39,600 bases of DNA from assembly GCA_021158345.1 (NCBI GenBank), contig JAGGUV010000057.1, forward strand, positions 1-39,600, in the 5' to 3' direction. Numbering within the stretch: the first letter of the stretch is position 1; each line of letters starts with the position of its first letter. The position numbers and the translations under genes are program-made. The notes beneath the pieces are model-generated. The model saw only the letters and a program-made list of their open reading frames with translations, was not told where the DNA came from and made no database searches. Below are positions 7,460-16,492 of the stretch, one piece after another. Source of the stretch: Bacteroidales bacterium (lineage in GTDB: Bacteria; Bacteroidota; Bacteroidia; Bacteroidales; AUK083).

Positions 7460-7663
7460 CAACGATTATTGTTTTTATATTAAAAAGACGTGTAAAGATA
7501 ATAAAAAGTTACAAGATAAGTGGTTTATAATTTTTTAACATTAATTTAATTTCAGAACAGCTAAAAATATTTTTTGAGGGACTTCTTAAAACTTTGTAAA
7601 ACTAAGAAATGTATTTTATTGAAATCCTCCAAGTTTTTAATAAATCAGAAGAATTAAAATAAT

Positions 7664-9451
7664 TTAAATAGGTTGAGTTTTCTTTTTCAACCACAATTTT
7701 TCATCCTCATCAAGATAATTAACAAGTTTATCATAAACATTTTTATGATAATTGTTTAGCCATTTTTTTTCTTTTTTATTAAGCATAGAAATATCAATCA
7801 AAGAAGTATCAATAGGACAAAGAGTGAGGGTTTCAAATTTCAAAAACAATCCATAATCTTCAACTTTAGCATCTTCAACACAAAGCATCAGATTTTCAAT
7901 TCTTATACCATATTTATCTTTGATATAAATTCCCGGTTCATCAGTAATTAACATGCCCGGCACAAAAAAAGTATTTTTATCAGCAGTAGCACCTGCACCT
8001 AATGCCTGCGGACCTTCATGAATATTTAAATAGTATCCTACACCATGTCCTGTACCATGTCCATAATTTTTATGACCTTCCCAAATTGGCTTTCTTGCAA
8101 GTACATCAATTTGATATCCCTTGGTTCCCAAAGGAAATTTTACTGTTGCCAGATTAATATGACCTTTCAACACTAAAGTATAATCGTGAATTTGTTCATT
8201 TGTAGGTTTGCCAAGAGGTATTGTTCTTGTTAGGTCTGTTGTGCCGCCAAGATACTGACCACCTGAATCTAATAAAAACAGACCTTCTGCCTTTAATTCA
8301 ACATCGGTTTCATGAGTTGGCTCATAATGCACAATAGCGCCATGGGCATTATACCCGGCTATTGTCGCACAACTCAACCCCATATTTGTTTTCTGTTGTT
8401 TGCGTAATTCCTCTAATTTATCTGAAGCTGAAATCTCTGTAATCTTTTGTTTTCCTATATTTTTTTCAAGCCAATAAATAAATTTTGTCATTGCAATGCC
8501 GTCATAAATCATGGTTTGCTTAAAATTTTTAATCTCAACAGAATTTTTAACAGCTTTTAATGATGTTGTAATATTTAATTTTTCAATTATATTAGATGAT
8601 GATGGAATAAAATTATAGAGGTAAAAATTAGTTTTTTTAGGGTCAATAACAATAGAAGACTTATCATTTATTATTCGTAAATAATTTTCTACATCTTTAT
8701 AAGGTTTAATTGTAATATTATCATTTTTTAATATTTTTTTAATATCATCGGAAAGTTTTTTATCATCAACAAAAAAAATAAGATTATCCATAGATACTAA
8801 AACAAAGCTAATTGCAACAGGATTATAGTCCACATCAGCAGCACGAATATTAAGCAGCCATGCAATATCGTCGAGACTTGACAACAAAAAATAATCGGCA
8901 TTAAAATTTTTCATTTCAGCTCTCACCATATTTATTTTTTCTATGCGGGATTTACCTGCAAAAGCAATATCATGAACAAAAAGTTTTGTCATTGGCATTT
9001 CAGGCCTTTCAGTCCAGATAATATCAATAAGGTCGATATCTGATTTTATTGAAAGATTTTTCCGGCTAAGAGCATTTTTCAATTCTTTTACATTTTCTAC
9101 AGAGAAGGATTTTCCGTCAAAGCCGATACAAATATTATCAGAAAACATTTCAATAATCCAATCAAGATATTCAGGACCTCTTGTTATCATTTTATGAAGC
9201 TCAACTTCGGAATCAGCTAATTGTTTTTCAGCCTGAATAAAATATCGCGAATCAGTCCACAATCCTGCATGATTTTGAGTAATAACAACAGTTCCTGCTG
9301 AACCTGTAAAACCTGATATCCATTCTCTGGCTTTCCAATAGTTGGCAATATATTCACTCTGATGAGGGTCAGTACTTGGAATAATATATACATCAATTGC
9401 ATATTTCTTCATTAATTTTCTTAAGGCAGTAATTTTATTATTTATCTTCAT
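7664..9451 (-). CDS. pepP: Xaa-Pro aminopeptidase (aminopeptidase P, M24B, three-domain type)
   Basis: A cytoplasmic metalloprotease that removes an N-terminal residue preceding proline. The 595-residue protein has the long three-domain layout of the eukaryote-like aminopeptidase P1 group: two creatinase-type N-terminal domains (about 1-300), a pita-bread catalytic domain (about 310-530) and a C-terminal extension. All five metal ligands are visible: D395 (LLDSGG), D406 (TTDLTRT), H469 (HGTGHGVGYY), E505 (TDEPGIY) and E519 (GIRIENL). There is no signal peptide. It lies eight bases after the Rel/SpoT gene, so the two are probably cotranscribed. The symbol pepP is used loosely, since the E. coli PepP is the shorter form. 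Confidence 0.93.
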   Translation of the reverse strand: MKINNKITALRKLMKKYAIDVYIIPSTDPHQSEYIANYWKAREWISGFTGSAGTVVITQNHAGLWTDSRYFIQAEKQLADSEVELHKMITRGPEYLDWIIEMFSDNICIGFDGKSFSVENVKELKNALSRKNLSIKSDIDLIDIIWTERPEMPMTKLFVHDIAFAGKSRIEKINMVRAEMKNFNADYFLLSSLDDIAWLLNIRAADVDYNPVAISFVLVSMDNLIFFVDDKKLSDDIKKILKNDNITIKPYKDVENYLRIINDKSSIVIDPKKTNFYLYNFIPSSSNIIEKLNITTSLKAVKNSVEIKNFKQTMIYDGIAMTKFIYWLEKNIGKQKITEISASDKLEELRKQQKTNMGLSCATIAGYNAHGAIVHYEPTHETDVELKAEGLFLLDSGGQYLGGTTDLTRTIPLGKPTNEQIHDYTLVLKGHINLATVKFPLGTKGYQIDVLARKPIWEGHKNYGHGTGHGVGYYLNIHEGPQALGAGATADKNTFFVPGMLITDEPGIYIKDKYGIRIENLMLCVEDAKVEDYGLFLKFETLTLCPIDTSLIDISMLNKKEKKWLNNYHKNVYDKLVNYLDEDEKLWLKKKTQPI

Positions 9452-9459
9452 TTTAAAAT

Positions 9460-11649
9460 TTATTTAAATTTATCAATACGAGATGCATCAATAACACCAT
9501 CAAATTTTATGATTTTGTTTATCAAATCATTTAATTGTTCTTTATCAGAAACAAGTACTTTTATTTTTCCGTTAAAAGTATTATCATCATTTGATTTAAC
9601 GGAGATAGAACGCATATTAATTTTTAATTCATTAGTAATCATATTAGTAATTTTACTGACAATACCCATCTTATCATAACCGGTAAAATAAATAAAAGCC
9701 TGAAAAAGTGCTTTATCTTTTGCACTTTTCCATTTAACATCCAAGACTCTATATGGATATTTTATTTTAAGACGTCTGGCATTAGGGCAAGTATTTTTAT
9801 GAATTGTAATACCTCTTCCTATTGTAATAAAACCAAAAACATCATCACCCAAGATAGGATTACAACATTTTCCAAATCTATAATTTACATTATCCAAAGT
9901 ATTATCAATAATTAAATAATTTTTATTATTGTCTTTAACAGGAAGTTCCTGAATATTTTCAGATTTTTCGGGTTTTATGTTTTCCTCTTCTTGAGAAGTT
10001 AATATTTTTTTAATTTCAAGGGGAGCAATTTTCTCAATAGCGACATTATAATAAAAATCCAGATGAGATTTCAATTTATAATGATTGATTAATTTATTAA
10101 TAACTTCATCGGAATAAGTTATTTTCCAGTTTTTAAACTTACGTTTAATAATATCTTTTCCTATTTCAGCTTCTAAAAATTTATTTTGTTTAAGAGCTTG
10201 TTTGATTTTGGATTTAGCTTTAGAAGTAACAACAATATTAAGCCAATCTTGTTTAGGTTTTTGTTTTTTTGAAGTGATAATTTCAACTTTATCACCATTT
10301 TTAAGAATATGTTTTAGAGGGACAATTTTGTTATTAACTTTAGCGCCTGTACATTTTGAACCTACATTAGAATGAATTTCAAAAGCAAAGTCAAGAACAG
10401 TAGAGCCGGCTTTTAATTTTTTAAGATCACCTAAAGGTGTAAAGACAAAAATTTTATCCCTTACTGTATTAATTTTTGTTCTATTTTTTTTGTCAGATAA
10501 ATATTTTGAAGATGATTCAATTTTCTCTCTAATTTCTCTTAACCATTTATCGTCATCACTTCTGGCAGCAGTTTCTTTATATTTCCAATGCGATGCATCG
10601 CCTTTTTCAGCAATTTCATCCATACGTTTTGTTCTAATTTGAATTTCGACCCAACGATTTTTAGGTCCTTTAACAGTAGTATGCAATGATTCATATCCAC
10701 TATCCTTAGGTGTTGTAATCCAGTCGCGTAAACGTTTTGGATTAGGTTGGTAAATGTCTGTAACAAAAGAATACACCTTCCAGCAGTCTGCTTTTTCGCT
10801 TTCAATAATATTTTTAATTATTATTCTAATAGCAAAAAGATCATAAACCTTATCAAAGTCAACTTTTTTATTTATCATCTTTTGCCAAATAGAAAATATT
10901 GATTTTGTTCTGCTTTTTATTTCAAAATCAAAACCATACTTCTCAAGTTCAACTTTTATTGGTTTTAAAAAATCATTAATAAATCTCGTTCTTTGTTTTT
11001 CAGTATCTTTAAGTTGTATAGCAATAGCCCTGTAAATATCAGGATGATTATACAGTAAATATCTATCTTCGAGTTCGGTTTTAATATTATACAGACCAAG
11101 TCTGTGAGCAATAGGAGCATATAAATTATGAGTATCGGAAGATAATAATTTTTGTTTTCTCGGAGGCCTTTTGTCAATAGTACGCATATTATTAAGTCTG
11201 TCAGCAAGTTTTATTAATATTACCCTGACATCATCAGTAAGAGAAAACAATAATTCAATAAAATTTTCAGGTTGCAAAGAAGCTCTTTCAGTATCAATAA
11301 CAGAAATTTTGTTTAAATCCTTAACAATATGAGCAATAGTATCACCAAAATTTGTTTTAATATTTTGAACTGTAATATCAGTATCACGAATAATATCATG
11401 CATTAAAGCACAAACAATAGACGTTATTCCGAGACCAATATCCTGAGCTACTATTTTTGCTACTGCAACTGCATGTAATATAAAATATTCACCTGTTTCA
11501 TTTTTTTTATATTGATAAGCATCTAATATTAAATTATATGCTTTTCTAAGAATTTGTGCATCTTTTTTAGAAGTAAGATAAGGTTTACAAACTCTAAGCA
11601 ATGATCTGTATTTATTAACTAATATTTGCCTTTCTTCTTTGGTTGCCAT
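9460..11649 (-). CDS. RelA/SpoT-family (p)ppGpp synthetase, hydrolase motif altered
   Basis: A long RSH enzyme of 729 residues that makes, and may degrade, the alarmone (p)ppGpp. Domains in order: HD hydrolase (about 45-190), synthetase (about 245-360), TGS (about 398-460), a helical linker, a zinc-finger-like segment with RFGKCCNPILGDD, and ACT (about 655-727). In the synthetase RLRD (306-309), SGYESLHTTV and EIQIRT are intact; RLRD resembles the RxKD signature of Rel/SpoT-type enzymes rather than the ExDD of RelA. In the HD domain H59, H84, D85 and D150 are kept, but the HDxxED motif reads HDIIRD, with R88 in place of the catalytic Glu. The ATG at 11647-11649 (MATKEERQ) is chosen over a longer frame because homologues begin near here. 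Confidence 0.92.
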   Translation of the reverse strand: MATKEERQILVNKYRSLLRVCKPYLTSKKDAQILRKAYNLILDAYQYKKNETGEYFILHAVAVAKIVAQDIGLGITSIVCALMHDIIRDTDITVQNIKTNFGDTIAHIVKDLNKISVIDTERASLQPENFIELLFSLTDDVRVILIKLADRLNNMRTIDKRPPRKQKLLSSDTHNLYAPIAHRLGLYNIKTELEDRYLLYNHPDIYRAIAIQLKDTEKQRTRFINDFLKPIKVELEKYGFDFEIKSRTKSIFSIWQKMINKKVDFDKVYDLFAIRIIIKNIIESEKADCWKVYSFVTDIYQPNPKRLRDWITTPKDSGYESLHTTVKGPKNRWVEIQIRTKRMDEIAEKGDASHWKYKETAARSDDDKWLREIREKIESSSKYLSDKKNRTKINTVRDKIFVFTPLGDLKKLKAGSTVLDFAFEIHSNVGSKCTGAKVNNKIVPLKHILKNGDKVEIITSKKQKPKQDWLNIVVTSKAKSKIKQALKQNKFLEAEIGKDIIKRKFKNWKITYSDEVINKLINHYKLKSHLDFYYNVAIEKIAPLEIKKILTSQEEENIKPEKSENIQELPVKDNNKNYLIIDNTLDNVNYRFGKCCNPILGDDVFGFITIGRGITIHKNTCPNARRLKIKYPYRVLDVKWKSAKDKALFQAFIYFTGYDKMGIVSKITNMITNELKINMRSISVKSNDDNTFNGKIKVLVSDKEQLNDLINKIIKFDGVIDASRIDKFK

Positions 11650-11723
11650 ATTAATTATCCCCTTTTGAAATATTATTATATGCTCACAATAAATTATTAA
11701 AACCTGTAATGGGAAAATATTAA

Positions 11724-11754
11724 AAGAAACGCTCAAAATTTTTGAGCGTTTCTT
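11724..11754 (-). terminator. Hairpin terminator after floA
   Basis: A near-perfect 15-bp stem (AAGAAACGCTCAAAA at 11724-11738 with its complement at 11740-11754), just past the floA stop codon. On the minus strand it runs into TTTTAATATTTT. It separates the clpS-nfeD-floA unit from the Rel/SpoT gene. Confidence 0.75.
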
Positions 11755-11763
11755 ACATAAGAT

Positions 11764-12795
11764 TTATTTTTTTTTGTTTTTATCTTTCTTTGATTTTTGA
11801 GGAGTAGCAATAGATTCACGCATAGAAGTATCAGCCTGAATATTTTTAAATTTATAATAATCCATAATACCGAGGTTTCCTTCTTTAAAAGCCTGAGCAA
11901 TAGCAAAAGGTATTTGTGCTTCAGCTTCAATAACTTTAGCTTTTGCTTCCTGAGCCTTAGCTTTCATTTCTTGTTCGACAGCAACAGCCATAGCTCTACG
12001 CTCTTCAGCTCTTGCCTGAGCAATATTTTTATCAGCATTAGCCTGATCCATTTGCAAAACGGCTCCAATATTTTTACCTATGTCAATATCAGCAATATCA
12101 ATAGAAAGTATCTCGAAAGCAGTACCTGAATCCAGTCCTTTGTCAAGAACGAGTTTTGAAATTGAATCGGGATTTTCAAGGACTTTTTTATGAGAATCGG
12201 CAGAGCCGATAGAAGATACAATTCCTTCTCCTACTCTTGCAAGAACAGTTTCTTCACCTGCGCCACCAACAAGTTGTTTAATATTTGCACGTACAGTAAC
12301 TCTGGCTTTACAAATAAGCTGAATACCATCTTTAGCAACAGCAGTAACACTAGGAGTATCAATAACTTTAGGATTAACAGACATTTGAACGGCCTGAAAA
12401 ACATCGCGACCTGCAAGGTCAATAGCAGTAGCAATTTTAAAGTCAAGTTCCATATTAGCTTTTTCAGCTGAAATAAGAGCATTTACTACATCTTTAACAT
12501 TTCCACCCGCCAAATAATGTGCTTCAAGTTCATTTCTGTTAAGATATAATCCTGCTTTAGTAGCAGCAATAAGATTTCTTACAATAACAGCAGGAGGAAC
12601 TTTTCTCCAACGCATAAAAACCAATTGTAATAATGAAATTCTTACACCGGATAAAAGCGCTGTAAACCATAGACCAACAGGAACAAAATAAAATATCACC
12701 CAAAGACCAAAAATTACAGCTATACCAATGGCAATAATAACTCCAATATTTGCAGGAGTTTCTGCCGACAAAAGAATACTAAGTAAATTCATCAT
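11764..12795 (-). CDS. floA: Flotillin-like protein FloA
   Basis: A membrane scaffold protein of the SPFH/flotillin superfamily, thought to organise membrane microdomains and influence fluidity. The 343-residue protein has an N-terminal hydrophobic hairpin (about 15-55, with [22 protein letters not shown]), a conserved segment with [18 protein letters not shown] and [10 protein letters not shown], an SPFH domain, and a coiled-coil region rich in Ala/Glu ([20 protein letters not shown] and following) ending in a basic tail. The match to FloA (YqfA) is close throughout. Two ATG codons are adjacent at 12790-12795. The nfeD-type gene ends six bases upstream; NfeD-flotillin pairing is a known and functionally linked arrangement. 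Confidence 0.95.
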   Translation of the reverse strand: MMNLLSILLSAETPANIGVIIAIGIAVIFGLWVIFYFVPVGLWFTALLSGVRISLLQLVFMRWRKVPPAVIVRNLIAATKAGLYLNRNELEAHYLAGGNVKDVVNALISAEKANMELDFKIATAIDLAGRDVFQAVQMSVNPKVIDTPSVTAVAKDGIQLICKARVTVRANIKQLVGGAGEETVLARVGEGIVSSIGSADSHKKVLENPDSISKLVLDKGLDSGTAFEILSIDIADIDIGKNIGAVLQMDQANADKNIAQARAEERRAMAVAVEQEMKAKAQEAKAKVIEAEAQIPFAIAQAFKEGNLGIMDYYKFKNIQADTSMRESIATPQKSKKDKNKKK

Positions 12796-12800
12796 AGATT

Positions 12801-13268
12801 TTATTTTTTAAGTTTTACAATAATTTTATTAAAATTTATTTTTACGATTATTATTTTTTTCCCGGGATCAATAAAATCGCCTTGAGAATGGACTTCATAA
12901 TACTCACCGTTAAATAAGCCCTTCCCAGAAGGTGCAAGTCTCGAAATTGTTTTTCCTATGTCACCAACTTTTATTTTTTTCTCATCAACAGTATTTACTT
13001 TGCCTTCAATTTTTGAATTGAGCATCATTTTTTTCCATGTTTTTGATTTAAAAGAAAAATATAAAAGCAAAATAGTAAATACAAGAGTAGAAGCTAAAGT
13101 ATAATGACCAGCAACAAAGCCATAAATTTTATATGTCTGCCATATTGTGAAAACTAATAAAACAGTTCCTAATACTCCTGCAACGCCAACACCGGGAATT
13201 ACAAGTATTTCTAATAGAATAAATAACAATCCTACTAACAAAAGAATAATAATAACAGACCAGGTCAT
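12801..13268 (-). CDS. NfeD-like membrane protein (short form)
   Basis: A 155-residue protein of the short NfeD type, without the ClpP-like protease domain of long forms. Two or three membrane spans occupy about residues 4-70 ([26 protein letters not shown] with the conserved GxG turns, then a second hydrophobic block). A C-terminal OB-fold domain (about 95-155) contains the family pattern [25 protein letters not shown] and a beta-strand-rich end. NfeD proteins act with flotillins in membrane organisation or quality control; the gene immediately precedes floA here. clpS is upstream by 15 bases on the same strand, so all three probably form one transcript. Confidence 0.9.
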   Translation of the reverse strand: MTWSVIIILLLVGLLFILLEILVIPGVGVAGVLGTVLLVFTIWQTYKIYGFVAGHYTLASTLVFTILLLYFSFKSKTWKKMMLNSKIEGKVNTVDEKKIKVGDIGKTISRLAPSGKGLFNGEYYEVHSQGDFIDPGKKIIIVKINFNKIIVKLKK

Positions 13269-13283
13269 AAATACAGATTTTAA

Positions 13284-13556
13284 TTATACAATTTCTACTG
13301 ATAATTTTTTTTGAGTCATCTTATTACAAAGAGATTTTAATTCAGAATAATCACCTGATTTTACAGAACATTTGCCCTTAAAATGAGCAATCAGAGCACA
13401 TTGTTCTGCCTGAGCAGGATTATGACCACAGACTTCTATTAATGTCTCAATAACAAAATCAAATGTATTAACATCATCGTTAAAAAGAATAAGGTTTTTA
13501 ACATCAGAATGTTTTTCCTTATTTTTAATATCAGTTTTTTGTTTTTCTTTAATCAC
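13284..13556 (-). CDS. clpS: ATP-dependent Clp protease adaptor ClpS
   Basis: A 90-residue adaptor that delivers N-degron substrates to ClpAP-type proteases. After a Lys-rich N-terminal tail (1-22) comes the ClpS fold: LFNDDVNTFDFVIETLIEVCGHNPAQAEQCALIAHFKGKC, quoted here only as LFNDDVNTFDFV and IAHFKGKCSVKSGD. The NDD-x-T-F/P-x-x-V motif and the central HxxG-x-C segment match the family's binding-pocket framework. It leads the clpS-nfeD-floA run. Which Clp ATPase it serves cannot be judged from this window. Divergent Nudix gene upstream leaves a 100-base intergenic region in which I find no firm promoter. Confidence 0.92.
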   Translation of the reverse strand: MIKEKQKTDIKNKEKHSDVKNLILFNDDVNTFDFVIETLIEVCGHNPAQAEQCALIAHFKGKCSVKSGDYSELKSLCNKMTQKKLSVEIV

Positions 13557-13656
13557 CTTATTTAAATTTTTTTATAAAAATAATATTATTTTTTTAATAA
13601 CAAATAAAAAACAATAATAAAAATTATTATATTAGCATATAAAATAATTTTTAAAA

Positions 13657-14307
13657 ATGATATATTTTAAACATCTAATTGCAATATTAAAAAAAGAAAT
13701 AAATAATACACTACCCGGGAAAGAGGCTCATAAACTGATGAGGCCTGATATCAGTTTTACAGAAGAAAATAATGCAAGAAAAAGCAGTATTTTAATATTA
13801 TTATATCCTGAAGAAAATGAAATAAAAACATTACTAATTTTAAGAAAAGAATATAATGGTTTTCATAGCAATCAAATTTCTTTTCCAGGAGGAAAATCTG
13901 AAAACTTTGATAAATCATTAATTGATACAGCTCTAAGAGAAGCTCATGAAGAAATAGGTGTTGACATTAACAGCATTAAAATAATTGGTCAATTAACATC
14001 TTTATATATTCCTATAAGCAATTTTTTAGTATTCCCATTGCTTGGTTATTCTTATAACAAACCTATTCTTAAAAAAAATAATTTTGAAGTAGAAAAAATA
14101 ATTGAAATAAATATTTCAGACCTATTAAATCCTGTAAATATTAAAAAAGGGGAATTTTTAGTTCAGGATAGAAAAATTAAAGCACCATTCTATAATATAA
14201 ATAATTATAAAATATGGGGTGCAACAGCTATGATAATTAGCGAATTATTAGAAATAATTAAAAAAGTAAACACAGTTATTGAAACTGATGCCCTGCAACA
14301 ATCATAA
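13657..14307 (+). CDS. Nudix hydrolase, CoA-pyrophosphatase-like
   Basis: A 216-residue Nudix protein. The upstream signature LLILRKEYNGFHSNQISFPGG (around 59-79; key residues H70, Q73, S75, FPGG) is the UPF0035 motif seen in CoA diphosphatases such as NudL and PCD1. The Nudix box at 78-102 reads GGKSENFDKSLID-TALREAHEEIGV with D in place of the first Glu, as is usual in this subgroup; the REAHEEIG core carries the metal-binding glutamates. The likely reaction is hydrolysis of CoA or its derivatives to 3',5'-ADP and phosphopantetheine, in the cytoplasm. It is a lone gene, divergent from clpS and convergent with the YjbR gene. Confidence 0.88.
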   Translation: MIYFKHLIAILKKEINNTLPGKEAHKLMRPDISFTEENNARKSSILILLYPEENEIKTLLILRKEYNGFHSNQISFPGGKSENFDKSLIDTALREAHEEIGVDINSIKIIGQLTSLYIPISNFLVFPLLGYSYNKPILKKNNFEVEKIIEINISDLLNPVNIKKGEFLVQDRKIKAPFYNINNYKIWGATAMIISELLEIIKKVNTVIETDALQQS

Positions 14308-14424
14308 CTGTGAGAGATTTAGATTTTAGAATTTAAGGAATTAAAAAATTAAATTTGTGTTAATCAGGATAATATGAGACGATTTCTTATTAATTAAATA
14401 AATATTTTTTCAAACCTGACTCAA

Positions 14425-14778
14425 TTATAATTTTGAAAGTTCATTTTTTTTCTTAATTGTTAAATTTTTCTTAACAAGATTATAAGAAATATTTATCCAC
14501 TGGTAAATCAATTCATCCTTAACAGAATTATCAAGAATAATTGTATTCCAATGTTTTTTATTCAAATGATATCCTGGGATTACACAAGAATATTTTTCGC
14601 GTAAATCGGTTGCTAAATCAGGCATACATTTTAGTCCAAGGCCTGGATTATCATCAAGATTCAACAGTGCAAACATTTTGTCCATAACTTTAAAAACAAG
14701 TGTGGTTTCATCAAAAGGGAAAGATTCTGTAACTCCTTTTTTATTAAGACAATATTCTCTAACTTTCTCAACATCCAT
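14425..14778 (-). CDS. MmcQ/YjbR family protein
   Basis: A 117-residue protein with the CyaY-like alpha/beta fold of the YjbR family. Family marks include the N-terminal CLNKKGVTESFPFDE (a conserved 'KPGv-t--fPF-' segment), VFKVMDKMFALLNLD, GLGLKCMPDLATDLREKY, VIPGYHLNKKHWNTIILD and a C-terminal helix with a conserved W. Some members bind DNA non-specifically, but the role is poorly defined; I make no claim beyond family membership. It is divergent from the carboxyltransferase gene and each has a -7-like element in the shared 80-base gap. Confidence 0.88.
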   Translation of the reverse strand: MDVEKVREYCLNKKGVTESFPFDETTLVFKVMDKMFALLNLDDNPGLGLKCMPDLATDLREKYSCVIPGYHLNKKHWNTIILDNSVKDELIYQWINISYNLVKKNLTIKKKNELSKL

Positions 14779-14807
14779 GCTTTACAATTATTTTTCTTTA
14801 AAATTAC

Positions 14808-14834
14808 CAAATTTATAAAATTATTATACATTTG
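14808..14834. promoter_or_regulatory. Back-to-back -7 elements between the YjbR and carboxyltransferase genes
   Basis: TACATTTG on the plus strand (14827-14834) lies 26 bases before the carboxyltransferase ATG; TAAATTTG on the minus strand (14808-14815) lies 30 bases before the YjbR ATG. Both fit TAnnTTTG. No clear -33 TTG is seen for either. The two would fire away from each other from a 27-base core. Confidence 0.4.
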
Positions 14835-14859
14835 TAATTAAATATAAAAAATATATATT

Positions 14860-16407
14860 ATGACACCAAACACAAAAATAACAGACCTTAAAAAAAGAAT
14901 GCGAACAGCATTAAAAGGCGGCGGGGATAAAGCAATAAAAAAACAAAAGGCAACAGGTAAGATGACTGCACGTGAAAGAATAATTGCCTTGTTAGACCCC
15001 AAATCTTTTCAGGAATATGATCTTTTTGTAGAGCATACGGCTCATGATTTTGATATGGATAAAAAATATCTTCCGGGTGATGGAGTAGTAACAGGCACAG
15101 GTACATTAAGCGGGCAACCTGTATGTATTTACGCACAGGATTTCACAGTTGCAGGCGGTTCATTAGGATATATGCACGCTAAAAAAATATGTAAGATTAT
15201 GGATCATGCAATGCGGCTTCAAGTACCATTGATAGGTATTAACGATTCAGGTGGAGCTCGTATTCAGGAAGGAGTAAATGCTTTAGCAGGTTATGGAGAT
15301 ATATTTTTCAGAAATACTATTGCATCAGGTGTTATTCCACAAATATCAGTAATATTAGGTCCTTGCGCAGGTGGTGCTGTTTATTCTCCTGCACTTACTG
15401 ATTTTGTTTTTGTTGTTGATAAAATATCAAAAATGTTCATTACAGGTCCTGAGGTTATAAAAACCGTTCTTGGAGAAGAAATAAGTATGGAGGATTTAGG
15501 AGGAGCTAAAGTACAAGCAGAAATTACAGGAAATGCACATTTCTTTGCAAATAGTGAAACGGAATGTTTTGATCAGATTAAACAACTGGCAAGTTTTATA
15601 CCTTGGAACAACAAACAAAAAGCAAAAACTTTTCCTAAAAAACCACCTAAAACCAAAAAGTACAAAATTGATGAAATTTTTCCTTCCAATCCAAAACAAT
15701 CTTATGATGTAAGAAATATTATCAAGGCAATATGTGATGATTCCGAATTTTTAGAGATACACGAAAGATTCGCTAAAAATATTGTAATAGGATTCTCAAG
15801 GATAAATGGTGAAACTGTGGGTATAGTTGCAAACCAGCCATTATATCTCGCAGGTGTATTAGATGTAGATTGCTCTGATAAAGCAGCAAGATTTATTCGT
15901 TATTGTGATGCATATAATATTCCATTGGTAACTTTTGTTGATCTTCCGGGATATTTACCTGGTGTTGATCAGGAACATGCAGGTGTAATAAGGCATGGAG
16001 CAAAAATTCTTTATGCATATTCTGAGGCAACAGTTCCAAAAATTACTGTAATACTCAGAAAAGCATACGGAGGAGGATATATAGCTATGTGTTCACACCA
16101 TCTTAAAGCTGATTTTGTTTTTGCATGGCCAAGTGCTGAAATTGCTGTTATGGGTCCTGAAGGTGCTGCAAATATTATCTTTAGAAAAGAAATTAAAAAT
16201 TCTGAAGATCCTGAAAAAACAAGAAAACTAAAAATTAATGAATACAAACATAAATTTGCAAATCCATATATTGCAGCTGCTTACGGATATGTTGATGCTG
16301 TTATTGAGCCATCAGAAACACGTCGGTTCCTTATTCATTCATTAAAAATTTCAAAAAATAAGTCAATAGTAACTTCTCAAAAGAAACATGGAATTCCTCC
16401 ATTTTAA
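14860..16407 (+). CDS. Acyl-CoA carboxylase, carboxyltransferase (beta) subunit
   Basis: A 515-residue biotin-dependent carboxyltransferase of the propionyl-CoA carboxylase beta / methylmalonyl-CoA decarboxylase alpha group. The two crotonase-like halves are complete. The N-half has KMTARERI, IGINDSGGARIQEGV and GPCAGGAVYSPALTDF; the C-half has DLPGYLPGVDQEHAGVIRHG, AYGGGYIAM and a PEGAANIIFR segment. The Gly-rich GGA and GGG loops form the oxyanion holes. It would move carboxyl groups between biotin and an acyl-CoA, most likely propionyl-CoA/methylmalonyl-CoA. A biotin carrier gene follows after a hairpin. Neither a biotin carboxylase nor a sodium-pump subunit is present, so carboxylase and decarboxylase roles cannot be told apart here. 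Confidence 0.93.
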   Translation: MTPNTKITDLKKRMRTALKGGGDKAIKKQKATGKMTARERIIALLDPKSFQEYDLFVEHTAHDFDMDKKYLPGDGVVTGTGTLSGQPVCIYAQDFTVAGGSLGYMHAKKICKIMDHAMRLQVPLIGINDSGGARIQEGVNALAGYGDIFFRNTIASGVIPQISVILGPCAGGAVYSPALTDFVFVVDKISKMFITGPEVIKTVLGEEISMEDLGGAKVQAEITGNAHFFANSETECFDQIKQLASFIPWNNKQKAKTFPKKPPKTKKYKIDEIFPSNPKQSYDVRNIIKAICDDSEFLEIHERFAKNIVIGFSRINGETVGIVANQPLYLAGVLDVDCSDKAARFIRYCDAYNIPLVTFVDLPGYLPGVDQEHAGVIRHGAKILYAYSEATVPKITVILRKAYGGGYIAMCSHHLKADFVFAWPSAEIAVMGPEGAANIIFRKEIKNSEDPEKTRKLKINEYKHKFANPYIAAAYGYVDAVIEPSETRRFLIHSLKISKNKSIVTSQKKHGIPPF

Positions 16408-16429
16408 TCTTTTGTTTATAAAAAAATCA

Positions 16430-16457
16430 TAGCGAATAAAATTTTTTTTATTCGCTA
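16430..16457 (+). terminator. Hairpin between carboxyltransferase and biotin carrier genes
   Basis: A 12-bp perfect stem (TAGCGAATAAAA at 16430-16441 with its complement at 16446-16457) and a TTTT loop, then CTTTATATATTTTATTTT. It lies 23 bases after the carboxyltransferase stop codon. It may end or attenuate that transcript, or protect its 3' end while lowering expression of the next gene. Confidence 0.65.
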
Positions 16458-16492
16458 CTTTATATATTTTATTTTAATAATAAAAATATTTA

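Noticed and set aside
11650-11736. N-terminal extension of the Rel/SpoT protein
   Set aside because: The extension is hydrophobic, unlike the family, and runs into the terminator after floA; the ATG at 11647-11649 fits the usual start.
11764-13556. clpS-nfeD-floA as a new membrane quality-control system
   Set aside because: NfeD and flotillin are a known pair and clpS proximity may be simple operon sharing; nothing in the sequences links ClpS physically to the other two.
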